From JAGLQA01 sp023135565 (GTDB lineage: Bacteria > Acidobacteriota > Aminicenantia > UBA2199): DNA of 64,000 nucleotides. Positions 63,201 through 64,000 of the stretch are shown piece by piece; positions within the stretch are counted from its first letter, which is position 1, and each line of letters starts with the position of its first letter. The notes under the pieces are model-generated. The model saw only the letters and a program-made list of their open reading frames with translations, did no database searches and was not told the DNA's origin. The stretch is taken from positions 1 through 64,000 of the forward strand of contig DAOWCY010000005.1 in the NCBI GenBank assembly GCA_030639305.1. Direction: 5' to 3'. A program made the translations under genes and the position numbers.

Positions 63201-64000
63201 GTTAATAGTAATTTTGCTCCACTGTCTTTTAACAGGTATTCTTTTCTCGCTGCCGGGTATCCCGGTTCAATGGGCAGATATCCGCTTCCAGCCTTCAAGA
63301 TGGCAAACAACCCGGTTATCATCTCAATAGAGCGAAACACCATTATTCCTACAATAGTACCGGGTCCTGCGCCCTTGCGATTCAACGCGGCGGCAAGGCG
63401 ATCAGCTCTCCTGTCTAACTCTTTATAAGTCAGCGCTGAATGTAGAGCAGGGGGTGTTTTACTTCCCCCGGTAGATGGCATGTGCGGGAAACCCGAAGCG
63501 AATCCCGTCTCTACAACCGCTATCTTCCCCGGACTCCCGGTAACCTGTTCCTCAAATAACTCATGTACCGTTTTATCCCGGGGATAATCGACCGCCGTGT
63601 CGTTAAATTCATGCAGCAGTTGTCTCTTTTCTTCAGCAGAAATGATCTCTATGCCGGCTATTTTCTTCTCAGCATTTTTTACCAGGGAAGTTACGATTCT
63701 CTTAAAGTATTTAATAAATCTCTCGATGGTCTCTTGTTTGAATAAAGCGGTACAATAATCGAGAACAAAAAACAGTTCGTCGTTAGCTTCATATGCCTGG
63801 ACATTTAAATCAACTATGGTAGTATCCCGTTTATGTTCATAAGGGCCTATTTTCAGACCGGGAATTTCAAGTTCCGTAAATTCTATATTCTGGAAAGCAA
63901 ACATCACGTCAAAGAGCGGATTGCGACTTACATCCCGGCTAACCTCAATTTTTTCTATCAGCTCTTCAAACTGGTACTCCTGGTTCTCAAAACCCCGGAG
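60275..64000 (-). CDS. NRPS, (partial C)-A-T-C, truncated by the window edge
   Basis: The frame is open through the right edge. The first visible part is FENQEYQFEELIEKI...SRNPLFDVMFAFQN, the end of a C domain, so the true start lies beyond 64000; the Met at 63907 is internal. Then A (YTSGSTGKPKG, FVFDVSVWELF, YGPTEAT, YKTGDLANWLPDG), T (LGGHSLKA) and a full C domain with DIHHIIADGTS. Pocket code DVWHFSLVDK by eye, the standard serine code. The protein ends EEMAGDLDF, a weaker version of the shared tail. It is the most upstream visible gene of the biosynthetic operon, so promoter and initiating module are not seen. Confidence 0.93.
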   Translation of the reverse strand, partial: LRGFENQEYQFEELIEKIEVSRDVSRNPLFDVMFAFQNIEFTELEIPGLKIGPYEHKRDTTIVDLNVQAYEANDELFFVLDYCTALFKQETIERFIKYFKRIVTSLVKNAEKKIAGIEIISAEEKRQLLHEFNDTAVDYPRDKTVHELFEEQVTGSPGKIAVVETGFASGFPHMPSTGGSKTPPALHSALTYKELDRRADRLAAALNRKGAGPGTIVGIMVFRSIEMITGLFAILKAGSGYLPIEPGYPAARKEYLLKDSGAKLLLTTRELSEAGAAFKNPGFETMFFDSRDEEKEIPSPGGMEPGRDISEPAACGSRPIPNTGRPLAYVIYTSGSTGKPKGVMIEHRSVVNRLNWMQKAYPLDEQDVILQKTTFVFDVSVWELFWWSMVGCTVCLLEPGGEKSPESIVEAVERSRVTTMHFVPSMLAVFLEYCENYTDPVRLSGLRQVFASGEALLTNHVERFNSLFNQGNGIRLINLYGPTEATVDVSYYNCNTGENVKSIPIGKPIDNIRLYIVDKGLHLQPIGLAGELCIAGDGLARGYLNRPGLTAENFVESPFIPGDILYKTGDLANWLPDGNVEFTGRIDHQVKIRGFRIELGEIEENLLSHKDIKEAVLITGAAAKGDKYLCAYIVSRTSGIVDTAELREYLSQKLPDYMVPSYFMQLERIPLTPNGKVNRKALPEPEIKREETYAAPRDKIEEQLVEIWSKVLNIEPSAVGIDDNFFELGGHSLKATIMIPRIHKALKVRLPLSVVFRVPNIRGLAEYIKEAAKGEYVSIKSAGGPGFYAISSIQERLFILNEIEGIETAYNLRNITQVEGQLDYRRLQETFIQLVQRHESLRTSFTLREDMINQVVHDTADFKIEHYELTGKSDWKPGVKYPGIDEIIGKFVRPFDLSRPPLLRVGLIKTAADAAAHILMIDIHHIIADGTSVTILLREFLDLYEGKELLPLKIHYKDYSEWLALPEQQAVLKKQEDYWLRLFKGGVPRLENFIDYVRPPVQDFAGDRINMEFDKNLTSRVNQMARVSGATLYMVLLAIYNTLLFKYTGREDMVIGTPTAGRVHNDIENVIGLFINVLVMRNFPAGNKTFAQFLHEVKANTTAAYENRDYPFGDLMEKLGIKNDVSRNPIYDLELVLQNMEFPQLKTKNLTFSPYPFETNTAQVDAALYVVEQQEKLHFFLIYSTGLFKRETMERFIAHFKETTLQVVENKDIKLQDIVISHDLDKAQAGVYEEMAGDLDF

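Noticed and set aside
63907..63907. Start codon of the right-edge NRPS
   Set aside because: The frame upstream to 64000 still encodes conserved C-domain sequence (ENQEYQFEELIEKI...SRNPLFDV), so this Met is internal.

Overview
The window reads as a chromosomal segment of an anaerobic or facultative Gram-negative bacterium. Evidence: AGGAGG-type ribosome binding sites, an outer-membrane DUF5916 barrel protein, radical SAM/B12 enzymes and a long NRPS/PKS operon. The mix of huge NRPS genes, a cyclic-peptide ABC exporter fused to a serine hydrolase, DUF5916 and many dispersed palindromic repeats recalls Acidobacteriota-like lineages such as Candidatus Aminicenantes. That assignment is an inference from gene style, not from a marker gene. 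No rRNA or tRNA gene was recognised.

Left part (0.2-8.6 kb), mostly ordinary: a small transthyretin-like protein divergent from an enlarged pyruvate kinase, a secreted lysyl-endopeptidase-like protease with an FnIII domain and a strong terminator, then rlmN translationally coupled to a Ski2-like helicase. Between them lie dispersed palindromic repeats, and one repeat copy sits inside rlmN.

Middle part (8.9-27.5 kb), accessory or defence island: a 2405-residue double-propeller, double-P-loop protein followed after 20 bp by a SIR2-like protein (the best candidate for an undescribed two-gene immune system); a YhcG/DUF1016 nuclease flanked by direct repeats carrying a hairpin; a Schlafen/AlbA_2 ATPase-like regulator with a coding minisatellite; a three-gene operon (DUF4062-TPR, FlgO/CsgG-like, membrane protein); a truncated IS3-family transposase; relics of DUF234-type and YhcG genes; and a RHH/PIN-like toxin-antitoxin remnant.

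Right part (28-64 kb, all minus strand): a NRPS/PKS biosynthetic operon running off the right edge. In transcription order it holds NRPS (partial C-A-T-C), NRPS (half C-A-T-C), a PP-loop ATPase, a B12 radical SAM enzyme, an NRPS whose A domain carries two enzyme insertions (radical SAM plus B12-like, then PRMT-like methyltransferase) and ends in an epimerase, a stand-alone C domain, NRPS A-T-C-A-T, a PKS KS-AT-KR-ACP-TE with a Cys-type thioesterase, and an exporter fused to an S12 peptidase. A DUF5916 outer-membrane protein follows. Binding-pocket codes read by eye suggest Ser, an Orn-like residue, an unassigned D-residue, an unassigned residue and Gly, then one reduced malonyl unit. The proposed flow is assembly, in-line and trans tailoring, release by the TE, export, and possibly periplasmic trimming by the S12 domain.
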